The notes under the pieces: generated by a model | Seen by the model: the letters and a program-made list of their open reading frames with translations, nothing else | The model's database searches: none | What the model was told of the DNA's origin: nothing | In this document: piece by piece, positions 53,663 to 64,000 of the stretch | Numbering within the stretch: the first letter of the stretch is position 1 | How the letters are laid out: every line of letters begins with the position of its first letter | Position numbers and translations under genes: made by a program | NCBI GenBank assembly: GCA_001898465.1 | Contig: MKTX01000015.1 | Location: 227,412 to 291,411, forward strand | Source of the DNA: Sphingobacteriales bacterium 39-19 | GTDB lineage: Bacteria; Bacteroidota; Bacteroidia; Chitinophagales; Chitinophagaceae | Direction: 5' to 3' | Length of the DNA stretch: 64,000 nt

Positions 53663-56600
53663 ATGAGTAAAAAAATTTTAGGACTTGATCTTGGAACTAC
53701 TTCAATTGGTTGGGCTTTTGTAAGAGAAGCTGAAGATTTTCAGGAAGAATCATCCATAGAAAGGATAGGCGTGAGAGTAAATCCATTAACAACAGATGAA
53801 CAAATAAATTTTGAAAAAGGGAAGCCTATATCTGTAAATGCAGATCGCACCCTTAAACGTGGAGCAAGACGCAACTTACAACGATACAAACAACGCAGAA
53901 CTAACCTCATACAATTATTAAAACAATATAAAATAATAAATGAAAATACAATTCTAGCAGAAGACGATAAAAATACAACGCACAGTACTTATGCATTACG
54001 GGCAAAAGCAGTATCTGAAAAAATAAGCAAAGAGGCCTTTGCCAGAGTTTTGTTGATGATTAATAAAAAAAGGGGGTATAAAAGCAGCCGGAAAGCCAAA
54101 AATGAAGATGAAGGGCAAGCCATAGATGGAATGTCAGTTGCAAAAAGATTGTATGAGGAAGATATAACTCCGGGGCAACTTTGCCTGCAATTGCTGAAAG
54201 AAGGTAAAAAAAAATTACCAGATTTCTATCTTTCTGATCTGCAAGCAGAACTTGAAAAAATCTGGAATTTTCAGAAAAAATTCTATCCGGAAATATTAAC
54301 TGATGAATTTAAAAAAGAAATTGAAGGAAAGGGACAACGAGCAACATCAGCAAGTTTTTGGGCTAAATATAAATTTAATACAGCTGAAAATAAAGGTTCA
54401 AGAGACGAAAAGAAAATGCAAGCATGGGAATGGAGAAGCAAAGCGATAAATACACAACTTACAAGAGAAGAAGTAGCATATGTAATTACTGAAATCAACA
54501 ATAATATTAATAATTCAAGTGGCTACCTTGGTGCAATCAGTGATAGAAGCAAAGAGCTTTATTTTAATAAAGAAACAGTTGGAGAGTATTTATTCAGGCA
54601 ATTACGCTACAGTCCTCATACAAGAGTAAAGAATCAAGTATTTTACCGGCAAGATTACTTAGATGAATTTGAAACTATTTGGGAAAACCAATCAAGATAT
54701 CATAACGAACTGACTAATGAACTGAAATCAGAAATAAGGGATGTAGTAATATTTTATCAGAGAAAATTAAAATCTCAAAAGGGCTTGATAAGCTTTTGTG
54801 AGTTTGAAAGCAAGCAAATTGAGATTCAAAAAGATGGAAAGATTGTAAAGAAAATAATTGGATTAAAAGTTTCGCCTAAGTCCTCACCATTATTTCAGGA
54901 ATTTAAAATATGGCAAATACTGCAGAACCTGGAATTTACAAATAAAGAAACTAAGGAAAAGAAAGTACCAGATTTTGAAGCAAAAAATCTTCTTTTTGAA
55001 GAACTCAATATTAAGGGAAACTTAAAAGGTGAAAAGGCGATTGAAATATTAGGATATAAACCAAAAGAATGGTTGGTAAATTATAAAGAATTAGATGGGA
55101 ATCGTACTAACCAGGTGTTATATGAAGGATACTTAAAGATATTGGAAGTAGAAGGTTATGATATTAAGGATTTACTAAAAATAAAATCAAATAAAGATGA
55201 AGTTAATCTTTCAGAATTATCAAAGCCTGTTTCTGAAATAAAAGATTTAATAAAATCAATCTTTGAATCCCTAAATATTAATACAGCCATACTCGACTTT
55301 AATCCTGAATTAGAAGGAAAAGATTTTGAAAGACAAGCATCTTACCAGTTATGGCATTTATTATATTCATATGAAGGCGACAATTCTAATACGGGCAACG
55401 ATGAATTGTATAGGCTATTATATCAAAAATTCGGGTTTGGTAAAGAGCATGCCCAAATTTTAGCTAATTTATCGTTTTCACAAGATTACGGGAGTTTGAG
55501 TGCCAAAGCAATGCGAAAAATTTATCCTTTCATTAAAGAGAATAGTTATAGTGAAGCTTGTTCACTTGCCGGTTACAATCATTCATCCTCTATTACAAAG
55601 GAAGAAAATGACAAAAGAGAATTAAAAGAAAAATTGGAATTGCTTCCTAAAAATAGTCTTCGCAATCCTGTAGTTGAAAAAATTCTGAATCAGATGGTAA
55701 ATGTCATAAACGCCATCATTGCAGACCCTTCCATGGGAAGGCCAGATGAGATTCGGATTGAACTAGCAAGGGAATTAAAGAAAAACGCAGCTGAAAGGGC
55801 AGAAATGACAATACATATTAATAAAGCAAAATCTGAGCATGATAATTACAGGAAAATACTTACTACCGAATTTGGAATACCCAACCCTACTCGAAATGAT
55901 ATAATCAGGTATAAATTATATGAAGAGTTAAAAGTAAATGGTTACAAAACACTTTATTCTAATACATATATACCAAGAGAGAAGTTATTTTCAAAGGAAT
56001 TTGACGTAGAACATATTATACCTAAGGCATTATTATTTGATGATAGTTTTTCTAATAAAACAATTTGTGCAAGACAGGAGAACTTAGATAAGGGTAACAA
56101 AACAGCTTTCGATTTTATTCAGTCTTTCTATGGAAAGGAAAAATTTGAAGAATATTTACAAAGAATTGAGAGTCTTGCAAAAATTAAAGAAGGTGATACA
56201 TTCGTAATTAGTAAAGCGAAGTATAAAAAACTTTTACTACCAGAAATCGAAATAGGAGAGGGATTTATAGAAAGAGATTTGCGCAACAGCCAATATATTG
56301 CCAAGAAGGCCAAAAGTATGCTGCTGGATATATGTAAAACAGTTGTCCCAACAACTGGAAGCATTACTGACCGTTTACGAGAAGACTGGGGACTCATTAA
56401 TATTATGCAGGAACTGAATTTTGAAAAATATAAAAAATTGGGTTTGATTGAAATGGTTGAGAAAAAAGATGGTAGTTTCAAAGAACGTATTACAGATTGG
56501 ACCAAACGCAATGATCATCGCCATCATGCTATGGATGCTTTAACAGTTGCATTTACAAAGCATAATCACATTCAGTATCTTAATTATCTGAATGCCCGTA

Positions 56601-57877
56601 AAAATGAAAACCATAAAATGCATGGGAATGTAATTGCAATAGAACAAAAAGAAACGGAACTTCTTGTAGATAGTGTAGGTAAAAGAAAGAGGAAGTTTAA
56701 ATTGCCTATATCTAATTTTCGGGAAGTTGCCAAAATGCATTTAGAAAACATTTTGGTTTCCTATAAAGCCAAAAATAAAGTTGCAACTAAAAACAAGAAC
56801 CGTTTTAAAACAAAAAATGGGGAGAAAGTTAAAATAGAACTAACTCCGAGAGGGCAACTGCATAAGGAAACTGTATATGGCAAAATGAAAAAATATGAAA
56901 CTAAAGAAGAAATAATTGGTTCTAAATTTGATGAAGCAACGATATTGAAAGTAGCCAATCTTGAACAACGAAATGCATTACTCCAAAGATTAAAAGAGAA
57001 TAACAACGACCCTAAAAAAGCATTTAGTGGAAAAAATAGTTTAAAAAGCAATCCCCTCTATTATGGGGTTGATAGCAAGCCAATACCTGAGAGGATAAAG
57101 ATTGTTTGGTTGGAAGATGATTATACCATTCGAAAAGAAATTACACCAGATTTAAAAATTGATAAAGTAATAGATATTGGAATTCGGCGTATCCTTGAAA
57201 ATAGATTAGCAGAATTCAATGGAAATGCAAAAGAAGCTTTTTCAAATCTTGAAAAAAATCCTATTTGGCTAAATGAAGGTAAAAGAATTGCGATAAAAAG
57301 AGTTACCATTAGTGGCGTAAAAAATGCCGAAACACTGCATTATAAAAAAGATCATTTAGGCCATGAAATGCTTGATAAGCAGGGGAAAAGAATACCTGTA
57401 GATTTTGTTAGTACAGGTAACAATCATCATGTTGCAATATACAAAGATGATAAAAGTGATTTACAAGAAAAGGTTGTATCATTTTATGAAGCTGTAGAAA
57501 GAATAAATCAAGAATTACCCATAATTGATAAATCTTTTAACCATGATTTAGGCTGGCAATTCCTTTTTACGATGAAACAAAATGAGTATTTTGTCTTCCC
57601 GAGAGATGGTTTTGACCCTTATGAAATTGATTTATTAAATCCTGATAATTATAAAATAATTAGTCCCAATCTATTTAGAGTACAAAAAATTGCTACTAAA
57701 AATTACGTATTCAATCATCATCTTGAAACAAAAGCAGTTGATGGAGAATTATTAAAAACTAAAAAAGATCTATCTGATATAACTTACCGCTTTATTCAAA
57801 CACCTGTTAATCTCAAAAATATTATTAAAGTTCGTATAAACCATATTGGTCAAATCGTAAAAATTGGAGAATATTAA
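53663..57877 (+). CDS. cas9: Type II-C Cas9 (1404 aa)
   Basis: RuvC-I KKILGLDLGTTSIGWAFV; Arg-rich bridge helix RTLKRGARRNLQRYKQRRTNLIQLL; RuvC-II EIRIELARELKK; HNH FDVEHIIPKALLFDDSFSNKTI; RuvC-III DHRHHAMDALTVAFT. Confidence 0.98.
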   Translation: MSKKILGLDLGTTSIGWAFVREAEDFQEESSIERIGVRVNPLTTDEQINFEKGKPISVNADRTLKRGARRNLQRYKQRRTNLIQLLKQYKIINENTILAEDDKNTTHSTYALRAKAVSEKISKEAFARVLLMINKKRGYKSSRKAKNEDEGQAIDGMSVAKRLYEEDITPGQLCLQLLKEGKKKLPDFYLSDLQAELEKIWNFQKKFYPEILTDEFKKEIEGKGQRATSASFWAKYKFNTAENKGSRDEKKMQAWEWRSKAINTQLTREEVAYVITEINNNINNSSGYLGAISDRSKELYFNKETVGEYLFRQLRYSPHTRVKNQVFYRQDYLDEFETIWENQSRYHNELTNELKSEIRDVVIFYQRKLKSQKGLISFCEFESKQIEIQKDGKIVKKIIGLKVSPKSSPLFQEFKIWQILQNLEFTNKETKEKKVPDFEAKNLLFEELNIKGNLKGEKAIEILGYKPKEWLVNYKELDGNRTNQVLYEGYLKILEVEGYDIKDLLKIKSNKDEVNLSELSKPVSEIKDLIKSIFESLNINTAILDFNPELEGKDFERQASYQLWHLLYSYEGDNSNTGNDELYRLLYQKFGFGKEHAQILANLSFSQDYGSLSAKAMRKIYPFIKENSYSEACSLAGYNHSSSITKEENDKRELKEKLELLPKNSLRNPVVEKILNQMVNVINAIIADPSMGRPDEIRIELARELKKNAAERAEMTIHINKAKSEHDNYRKILTTEFGIPNPTRNDIIRYKLYEELKVNGYKTLYSNTYIPREKLFSKEFDVEHIIPKALLFDDSFSNKTICARQENLDKGNKTAFDFIQSFYGKEKFEEYLQRIESLAKIKEGDTFVISKAKYKKLLLPEIEIGEGFIERDLRNSQYIAKKAKSMLLDICKTVVPTTGSITDRLREDWGLINIMQELNFEKYKKLGLIEMVEKKDGSFKERITDWTKRNDHRHHAMDALTVAFTKHNHIQYLNYLNARKNENHKMHGNVIAIEQKETELLVDSVGKRKRKFKLPISNFREVAKMHLENILVSYKAKNKVATKNKNRFKTKNGEKVKIELTPRGQLHKETVYGKMKKYETKEEIIGSKFDEATILKVANLEQRNALLQRLKENNNDPKKAFSGKNSLKSNPLYYGVDSKPIPERIKIVWLEDDYTIRKEITPDLKIDKVIDIGIRRILENRLAEFNGNAKEAFSNLEKNPIWLNEGKRIAIKRVTISGVKNAETLHYKKDHLGHEMLDKQGKRIPVDFVSTGNNHHVAIYKDDKSDLQEKVVSFYEAVERINQELPIIDKSFNHDLGWQFLFTMKQNEYFVFPRDGFDPYEIDLLNPDNYKIISPNLFRVQKIATKNYVFNHHLETKAVDGELLKTKKDLSDITYRFIQTPVNLKNIIKVRINHIGQIVKIGEY

Positions 57878-57891
57878 AAAATAAAATGATA

Positions 57892-57925
57892 GTGGTTTCG
57901 TTAGGTATTGGTAAAACCACCAATA
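57892..57925 (+). promoter_or_regulatory. Possible competing hairpins between cas9 and cas1
   Basis: GTGGTTT (57892-57898) / AAACCAC (57914-57920) versus TATTGGT (57906-57912) / ACCAATA (57919-57925). Confidence 0.35.
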
Positions 57926-57928
57926 TCC

Positions 57929-58825
57929 ATGATAAAGCGGACTCTTTATTTTGGGAACCCTGCGTATTTAAAAACCAATAACGACCAGCTTGTTATTGAT
58001 ATGCCCAATGCTGTTGAATCAAAATCAACACCCATTGAAGATATCGGCTTGCTGGTGCTGGACCACCAGCAAATTACCATTACACAAGCCTTACTGGCTA
58101 AATTATTAGCCAATAATACGGCCGTTATAACCTGCGATAATACCCACCATCCCACCGGCATGATGCTAAGCCTCGACGGGCATAGCCTGCAAAGCCAGAA
58201 ATTCCGGGCGCAGCTCGCTGCTACCATCCCGCTAAAAAAACAACTCTGGCAACAAACCGTAATAGCTAAAATAAAAAACCAGGCAGCCCTGCTGGCCGGT
58301 ACCAGGCAGGAAAATAAAATATTAATAAACCTTGCTTTAGAGGTAAAAAGCGGCGATGCTGAAAACTGCGAAGCACAGGCCGCTGCCTATTACTGGAAAA
58401 AACTGTTCCCGGGTTTCCTGGCATTTAAAAGAGACCGGTATGGGCCGCCCCCCAATAATTTACTGAATTATGGCTATGCTATCCTTCGGGCATCTGTAGC
58501 CCGTAGCCTGGTGGCAAGCGGCCTGCTTCCTACCCTGGGCATACATCACCGCAACCAGTACAATGCCTATTGCCTGGCCGATGATATCATGGAGCCATAC
58601 CGCCCCTATGTGGACTATACCGTTTACCATATTGTGATGAATAATGGTAAGTATCTTGAGATGACTCCTTCTATGAAAAAAGATTTACTGGCCATACCTG
58701 CCATGGATGTAACCATCGATGGCAAAAAGAGCCCCCTGATGAATGCCGTGCAGCGAACCACGGCCAGCCTGGCAAAATGTTATGAAGGCTGTTCCAGGAA
58801 AATATTATATCCTGAAATGGAATGA
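57929..58825 (+). CDS. cas1: CRISPR-associated endonuclease Cas1 (type II)
   Basis: MIKRTLYFGNPAYLKTNNDQLVI..., LLNYGYAILRASVARSLVASGLLPTLGIHHRNQYNAYCLADDIMEPYRPYVD; ATG at 57929. Confidence 0.95.
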   Translation: MIKRTLYFGNPAYLKTNNDQLVIDMPNAVESKSTPIEDIGLLVLDHQQITITQALLAKLLANNTAVITCDNTHHPTGMMLSLDGHSLQSQKFRAQLAATIPLKKQLWQQTVIAKIKNQAALLAGTRQENKILINLALEVKSGDAENCEAQAAAYYWKKLFPGFLAFKRDRYGPPPNNLLNYGYAILRASVARSLVASGLLPTLGIHHRNQYNAYCLADDIMEPYRPYVDYTVYHIVMNNGKYLEMTPSMKKDLLAIPAMDVTIDGKKSPLMNAVQRTTASLAKCYEGCSRKILYPEME

Positions 58826-58843
58826 AAAACTGGCGCACTATAA

Positions 58844-59188
<345 letters not shown>

Positions 59189-59266
59189 AAAAATCATTCA
59201 AAAAAGTAGCTGGTGGGGCCATATCATTTTTGTAAATTTCCTAATTAAAACGGGGTGAACAGGAAT

Positions 59267-59293
59267 AAAAAATGCTCAATCAGAGCATTTTTT
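59267..59293. terminator. Bidirectional terminator between cas2 and the array
   Basis: Perfect AAAAAATGCTC-AATCA-GAGCATTTTTT; U-tract on both strands. Confidence 0.8.
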
Positions 59294-61108
59294 TAATTCT
59301 AAAACTTAGTTCAAGATCATTAAAATCAGCAACTTATAAGGTTCGTACTGTGAAAGAACTAAGCTACTAAAAAATTTGAAAGCAAATCACAACAAGCGGC
59401 TCCGGTTTGTGTTATTAATAAAACTGTGAAAGAACTAAGCTACTAAAAAATTTGAAAGCAAATCACAACTAAATATACTTTTTTCATTTTTATAATTTAC
59501 TGTGAAAGAACTAAGCTACTAAAAAATTTGAAAGCAAATCACAACATCGGCCTTACAGCGTTGAGCCAAAAGGAACTGTGAAAGAACTAAGCTACTAAAA
59601 AATTTGAAAGCAAATCACAACTCAGTTACTACCTGCGCTCAGTGAATGACTACTGTGAAAGAACTAAGCTACTAAAAAATTTGAAAGCAAATCACAACAT
59701 AGCATCCCCGTTATAATTGGCGCCACTAACTGTGAAAGAACTAAGCTACTAAAAAATTTGAAAGCAAATCACAACCAAAATGCTAATAACGGTACTGCGT
59801 TAAAAACTGTGAAAGAACTAAGCTACTAAAAAATTTGAAAGCAAATCACAACCACGCCTCCGGTGGATAGCTTCACTGCTTTACTGTGAAAGAACTAAGC
59901 TACTAAAAAATTTGAAAGCAAATCACAACTATTCTTCCACGGCATGACCGGCAACGGCAACTGTGAAAGAACTAAGCTACTAAAAAATTTGAAAGCAAAT
60001 CACAACTCCAGTGGGAAAGTTGTTATTTTTGGCTCTACTGTGAAAGAACTAAGCTACTAAAAAATTTGAAAGCAAATCACAACCTCCAGATCTTAGCAGT
60101 TTCTGCAGCAATTACTGTGAAAGAACTAAGCTACTAAAAAATTTGAAAGCAAATCACAACAACCGCAAATACAACTGTAATCTCAGTGGAACTGTGAAAG
60201 AACTAAGCTACTAAAAAATTTGAAAGCAAATCACAACACAAAACGTCCGGACTCGTTAAAGAATAAACTGTGAAAGAACTAAGCTACTAAAAAATTTGAA
60301 AGCAAATCACAACAGTCATATAATTAACTGTTTTTTCATTAAACTGTGAAAGAACTAAGCTACTAAAAAATTTGAAAGCAAATCACAACCTCAGTTACTG
60401 GCTGGCAATATACTGGCGAACTGTGAAAGAACTAAGCTACTAAAAAATTTGAAAGCAAATCACAACTGTTGTTCAATTCAAACGGTGCTGTGTACTACTG
60501 TGAAAGAACTAAGCTACTAAAAAATTTGAAAGCAAATCACAACTACCGTGTAAATGTATATTTTCAGTTCCGACTGTGAAAGAACTAAGCTACTAAAAAA
60601 TTTGAAAGCAAATCACAACAGTAATGTAATTAACTGTTTTTTCATTAAACTGTGAAAGAACTAAGCTACTAAAAAATTTGAAAGCAAATCACAACAAAGA
60701 AAATATGCGGCACTTATAATTAAAAACTGTGAAAGAACTAAGCTACTAAAAAATTTGAAAGCAAATCACAACATACACCCAGCAAGTATTTCCATGCCTG
60801 TGACTGTGAAAGAACTAAGCTACTAAAAAATTTGAAAGCAAATCACAACACCAATGGTTCACATACTGCAACGATACAAACTGTGAAAGAACTAAGCTAC
60901 TAAAAAATTTGAAAGCAAATCACAACTACCTCCTAATTTCTGCCTGGCCCTACCTAACTGTGAAAGAACTAAGCTACTAAAAAATTTGAAAGCAAATCAC
61001 AACTAATCATGTTATGTAATTTGACCTAATCGACTGTGAAAGAACTAAGCTACTAAAAAATTTGAAAGCAAATCACAACAAACGTGCAGTGCGGAACAGG
61101 GTTATTTG

Positions 61109-62517
61109 ACTGTGAAAGAACTAAGCTACTAAAAAATTTGAAAGCAAATCACAACCCTTACTGTTCCCACGACCTGGTAGTCGTTACTGTGAAAGAACTA
61201 AGCTACTAAAAAATTTGAAAGCAAATCACAACTAAACTTTTGTACGAGCTACTTCACTTAAAACTGTGAAAGAACTAAGCTACTAAAAAATTTGAAAGCA
61301 AATCACAACTGTATCTTTCAATATATGCGGCCCGTTTGGACTGTGAAAGAACTAAGCTACTAAAAAATTTGAAAGCAAATCACAACTACTTGCTACTGCC
61401 TTAAATGTTGCTAAGGACTGTGAAAGAACTAAGCTACTAAAAAATTTGAAAGCAAATCACAACTAACAAAGCCAGATCCATCGAATAAGACAACTGTGAA
61501 AGAACTAAGCTACTAAAAAATTTGAAAGCAAATCACAACTTACATTCAACAAGCAGCAACGGTGCATCTACTGTGAAAGAACTAAGCTACTAAAAAATTT
61601 GAAAGCAAATCACAACATAATCACCTGCTTCCCAAACTACATCAGTACTGTGAAAGAACTAAGCTACTAAAAAATTTGAAAGCAAATCACAACATACCTT
61701 TAAAATTATATGCACTTTCTCCGACTGTGAAAGAACTAAGCTACTAAAAAATTTGAAAGCAAATCACAACATTGAATGAGTTGGAGATTGGCTATCCCGA
61801 ACTGTGAAAGAACTAAGCTACTAAAAAATTTGAAAGCAAATCACAACGCCCCAGCCGGGTTACGCCCTGGGCTATAAACTGTGAAAGAACTAAGCTACTA
61901 AAAAATTTGAAAGCAAATCACAACCCAGGAAGAATTTTACCAGGGCTGTTTTGAACTGTGAAAGAACTAAGCTACTAAAAAATTTGAAAGCAAATCACAA
62001 CGCAGCCTGACGGGACCATATTTAAAATACACTGTGAAAGAACTAAGCTACTAAAAAATTTGAAAGCAAATCACAACACCTCCGAATTAATTTTATATGC
62101 AAAATCAACTGTGAAAGAACTAAGCTACTAAAAAATTTGAAAGCAAATCACAACAATGTGGCATAATGGGTACGCTAAGGCAATACTGTGAAAGAACTAA
62201 GCTACTAAAAAATTTGAAAGCAAATCACAACTACTTCGTAGATTGATAAATATTGTACAGGACTGTGAAAGAACTAAGCTACTAAAAAATTTGAAAGCAA
62301 ATCACAACTTGTAACCATTCATTCTTTTTACTTCTACAACTGTGAAAGAACTAAGCTACTAAAAAATTTGAAAGCAAATCACAACGAGCAAACTTCGCAG
62401 TATGTAAGATGGGGTACTGTGAAAGAACTAAGCTACTAAAAAATTTGAAAGCAAATCATCCCTACGACATAGTAGGGATGAAAGAACTAAGCTACTAAAA
62501 AATTTGAAAGCAAATCA
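61109..62517. repeat. Copy 1 of 1409-bp duplicated array block (17 spacers plus hairpin)
   Basis: Spacer order CCTTACTG... through GAGCAAAC... and hairpin is repeated exactly at +1443 bp. Confidence 0.9.
62456..62481. repeat. Hairpin insert 1 in CRISPR array
   Basis: TCATCCCTAC-GACATA-GTAGGGATGA, 10-bp perfect arms; replaces spacer and 5 bp of both flanking repeats. Confidence 0.9.
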
Positions 62518-62551
62518 CAACCTCAGTTACTGGCTGGCAATATACTGGCGA

Positions 62552-63960
62552 ACTGTGAAAGAACTAAGCTACTAAAAAATTTGAAAGCAAATCACAACCC
62601 TTACTGTTCCCACGACCTGGTAGTCGTTACTGTGAAAGAACTAAGCTACTAAAAAATTTGAAAGCAAATCACAACTAAACTTTTGTACGAGCTACTTCAC
62701 TTAAAACTGTGAAAGAACTAAGCTACTAAAAAATTTGAAAGCAAATCACAACTGTATCTTTCAATATATGCGGCCCGTTTGGACTGTGAAAGAACTAAGC
62801 TACTAAAAAATTTGAAAGCAAATCACAACTACTTGCTACTGCCTTAAATGTTGCTAAGGACTGTGAAAGAACTAAGCTACTAAAAAATTTGAAAGCAAAT
62901 CACAACTAACAAAGCCAGATCCATCGAATAAGACAACTGTGAAAGAACTAAGCTACTAAAAAATTTGAAAGCAAATCACAACTTACATTCAACAAGCAGC
63001 AACGGTGCATCTACTGTGAAAGAACTAAGCTACTAAAAAATTTGAAAGCAAATCACAACATAATCACCTGCTTCCCAAACTACATCAGTACTGTGAAAGA
63101 ACTAAGCTACTAAAAAATTTGAAAGCAAATCACAACATACCTTTAAAATTATATGCACTTTCTCCGACTGTGAAAGAACTAAGCTACTAAAAAATTTGAA
63201 AGCAAATCACAACATTGAATGAGTTGGAGATTGGCTATCCCGAACTGTGAAAGAACTAAGCTACTAAAAAATTTGAAAGCAAATCACAACGCCCCAGCCG
63301 GGTTACGCCCTGGGCTATAAACTGTGAAAGAACTAAGCTACTAAAAAATTTGAAAGCAAATCACAACCCAGGAAGAATTTTACCAGGGCTGTTTTGAACT
63401 GTGAAAGAACTAAGCTACTAAAAAATTTGAAAGCAAATCACAACGCAGCCTGACGGGACCATATTTAAAATACACTGTGAAAGAACTAAGCTACTAAAAA
63501 ATTTGAAAGCAAATCACAACACCTCCGAATTAATTTTATATGCAAAATCAACTGTGAAAGAACTAAGCTACTAAAAAATTTGAAAGCAAATCACAACAAT
63601 GTGGCATAATGGGTACGCTAAGGCAATACTGTGAAAGAACTAAGCTACTAAAAAATTTGAAAGCAAATCACAACTACTTCGTAGATTGATAAATATTGTA
63701 CAGGACTGTGAAAGAACTAAGCTACTAAAAAATTTGAAAGCAAATCACAACTTGTAACCATTCATTCTTTTTACTTCTACAACTGTGAAAGAACTAAGCT
63801 ACTAAAAAATTTGAAAGCAAATCACAACGAGCAAACTTCGCAGTATGTAAGATGGGGTACTGTGAAAGAACTAAGCTACTAAAAAATTTGAAAGCAAATC
63901 ATCCCTACGACATAGTAGGGATGAAAGAACTAAGCTACTAAAAAATTTGAAAGCAAATCA
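62552..63960. repeat. Copy 2 of 1409-bp duplicated array block
   Basis: Same spacer order and hairpin as 61109-62517. Confidence 0.9.
63899..63924. repeat. Hairpin insert 2 in CRISPR array
   Basis: TCATCCCTAC-GACATA-GTAGGGATGA. Confidence 0.9.
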
Positions 63961-63983
63961 TCCCTACGGCATAGTAGGGATGA
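63958..63983. repeat. Hairpin insert 3 (loop variant) in CRISPR array
   Basis: TCATCCCTAC-GGCATA-GTAGGGATGA, 59 bp after insert 2. Confidence 0.9.
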
Positions 63984-64000
63984 AAGAACTAAGCTACTAA

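Larger units (their letters stand above)
59347..64000 (-). CRISPR. Type II-C CRISPR array, 47-bp repeats, 29-30 nt spacers; continues past the window end
   Basis: + strand repeat ACTGTGAAAGAACTAAGCTACTAAAAAATTTGAAAGCAAATCACAAC. By hand count about 62 repeat units including truncated ones, 58 ordinary spacers of which about 40 are distinct, plus 3 hairpin inserts. Strand (crRNA sense = minus) inferred from tracrRNA complementarity. Confidence 0.97.

Noticed and set aside
53623-53663. Specific promoter for the tracrRNA (TAnnTTTG-type)
   Set aside because: Only imperfect matches to the Bacteroidota -7 motif; not supportable without TSS data.
53663-57877. csn2 or cas4 gene for a II-A or II-B assignment
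   Set aside because: None between cas9 and the array; only cas9-cas1-cas2 present, so II-C is favoured. Sequence past 64000 is unseen.
62456-62481. Hairpin insert as a complete transposon or IS
   Set aside because: Only 22-26 bp, no coding capacity, no target-site duplication can be separated from the repeat; kept only as an unexplained palindromic insert.
59347-64000. Spacers self-targeting genes in this window
   Set aside because: No match noticed by eye, but an exhaustive comparison was not possible, so no claim is made.

Overview
This 64 kb window looks like a Bacteroidota (Chitinophagaceae-like) chromosome. Roughly the first 53 kb is dense housekeeping and surface-protein coding: an ABC-F fragment, dnaK, aspartokinase, fbp, folC, dxr, rseP, dapB, parB/parA, pepT, prmC, ribD, exbB/exbD-like genes, beta-oxidation genes, two histidine kinase/LuxR-type response regulator pairs, PorP/SprF, and type IX secretion/gliding-associated proteins. 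The last ~10.5 kb is a type II-C CRISPR-Cas locus: a candidate divergent tracrRNA (- strand, ~53549-53640), cas9 (1404 aa), cas1, cas2, a bidirectional terminator, and a large array of 47-bp repeats with 29-30 nt spacers that runs off the window at 64000. The most unusual structure is in the array. A block of 17 spacers (1409 bp) is exactly duplicated at an offset of 1443 bp. At the block boundaries the spacer plus 5 bp of each flanking repeat is replaced by a short perfect hairpin, TCATCCCTAC-GRCATA-GTAGGGATGA. It occurs three times, twice in tandem at a 59-bp period at the window end, with one loop variant. Other observations include mutually exclusive hairpins between cas9 and cas1, cas9/cas1 composition mosaicism, a 21-aa x5 repeat protein, a modular ABBAA gliding-type protein, an apparently degenerate transglutaminase paralogue beside an intact one, and a shared intergenic element containing GCGTCGCAC. 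All calls were made by eye from sequence and the supplied ORF translations; no database search was run.
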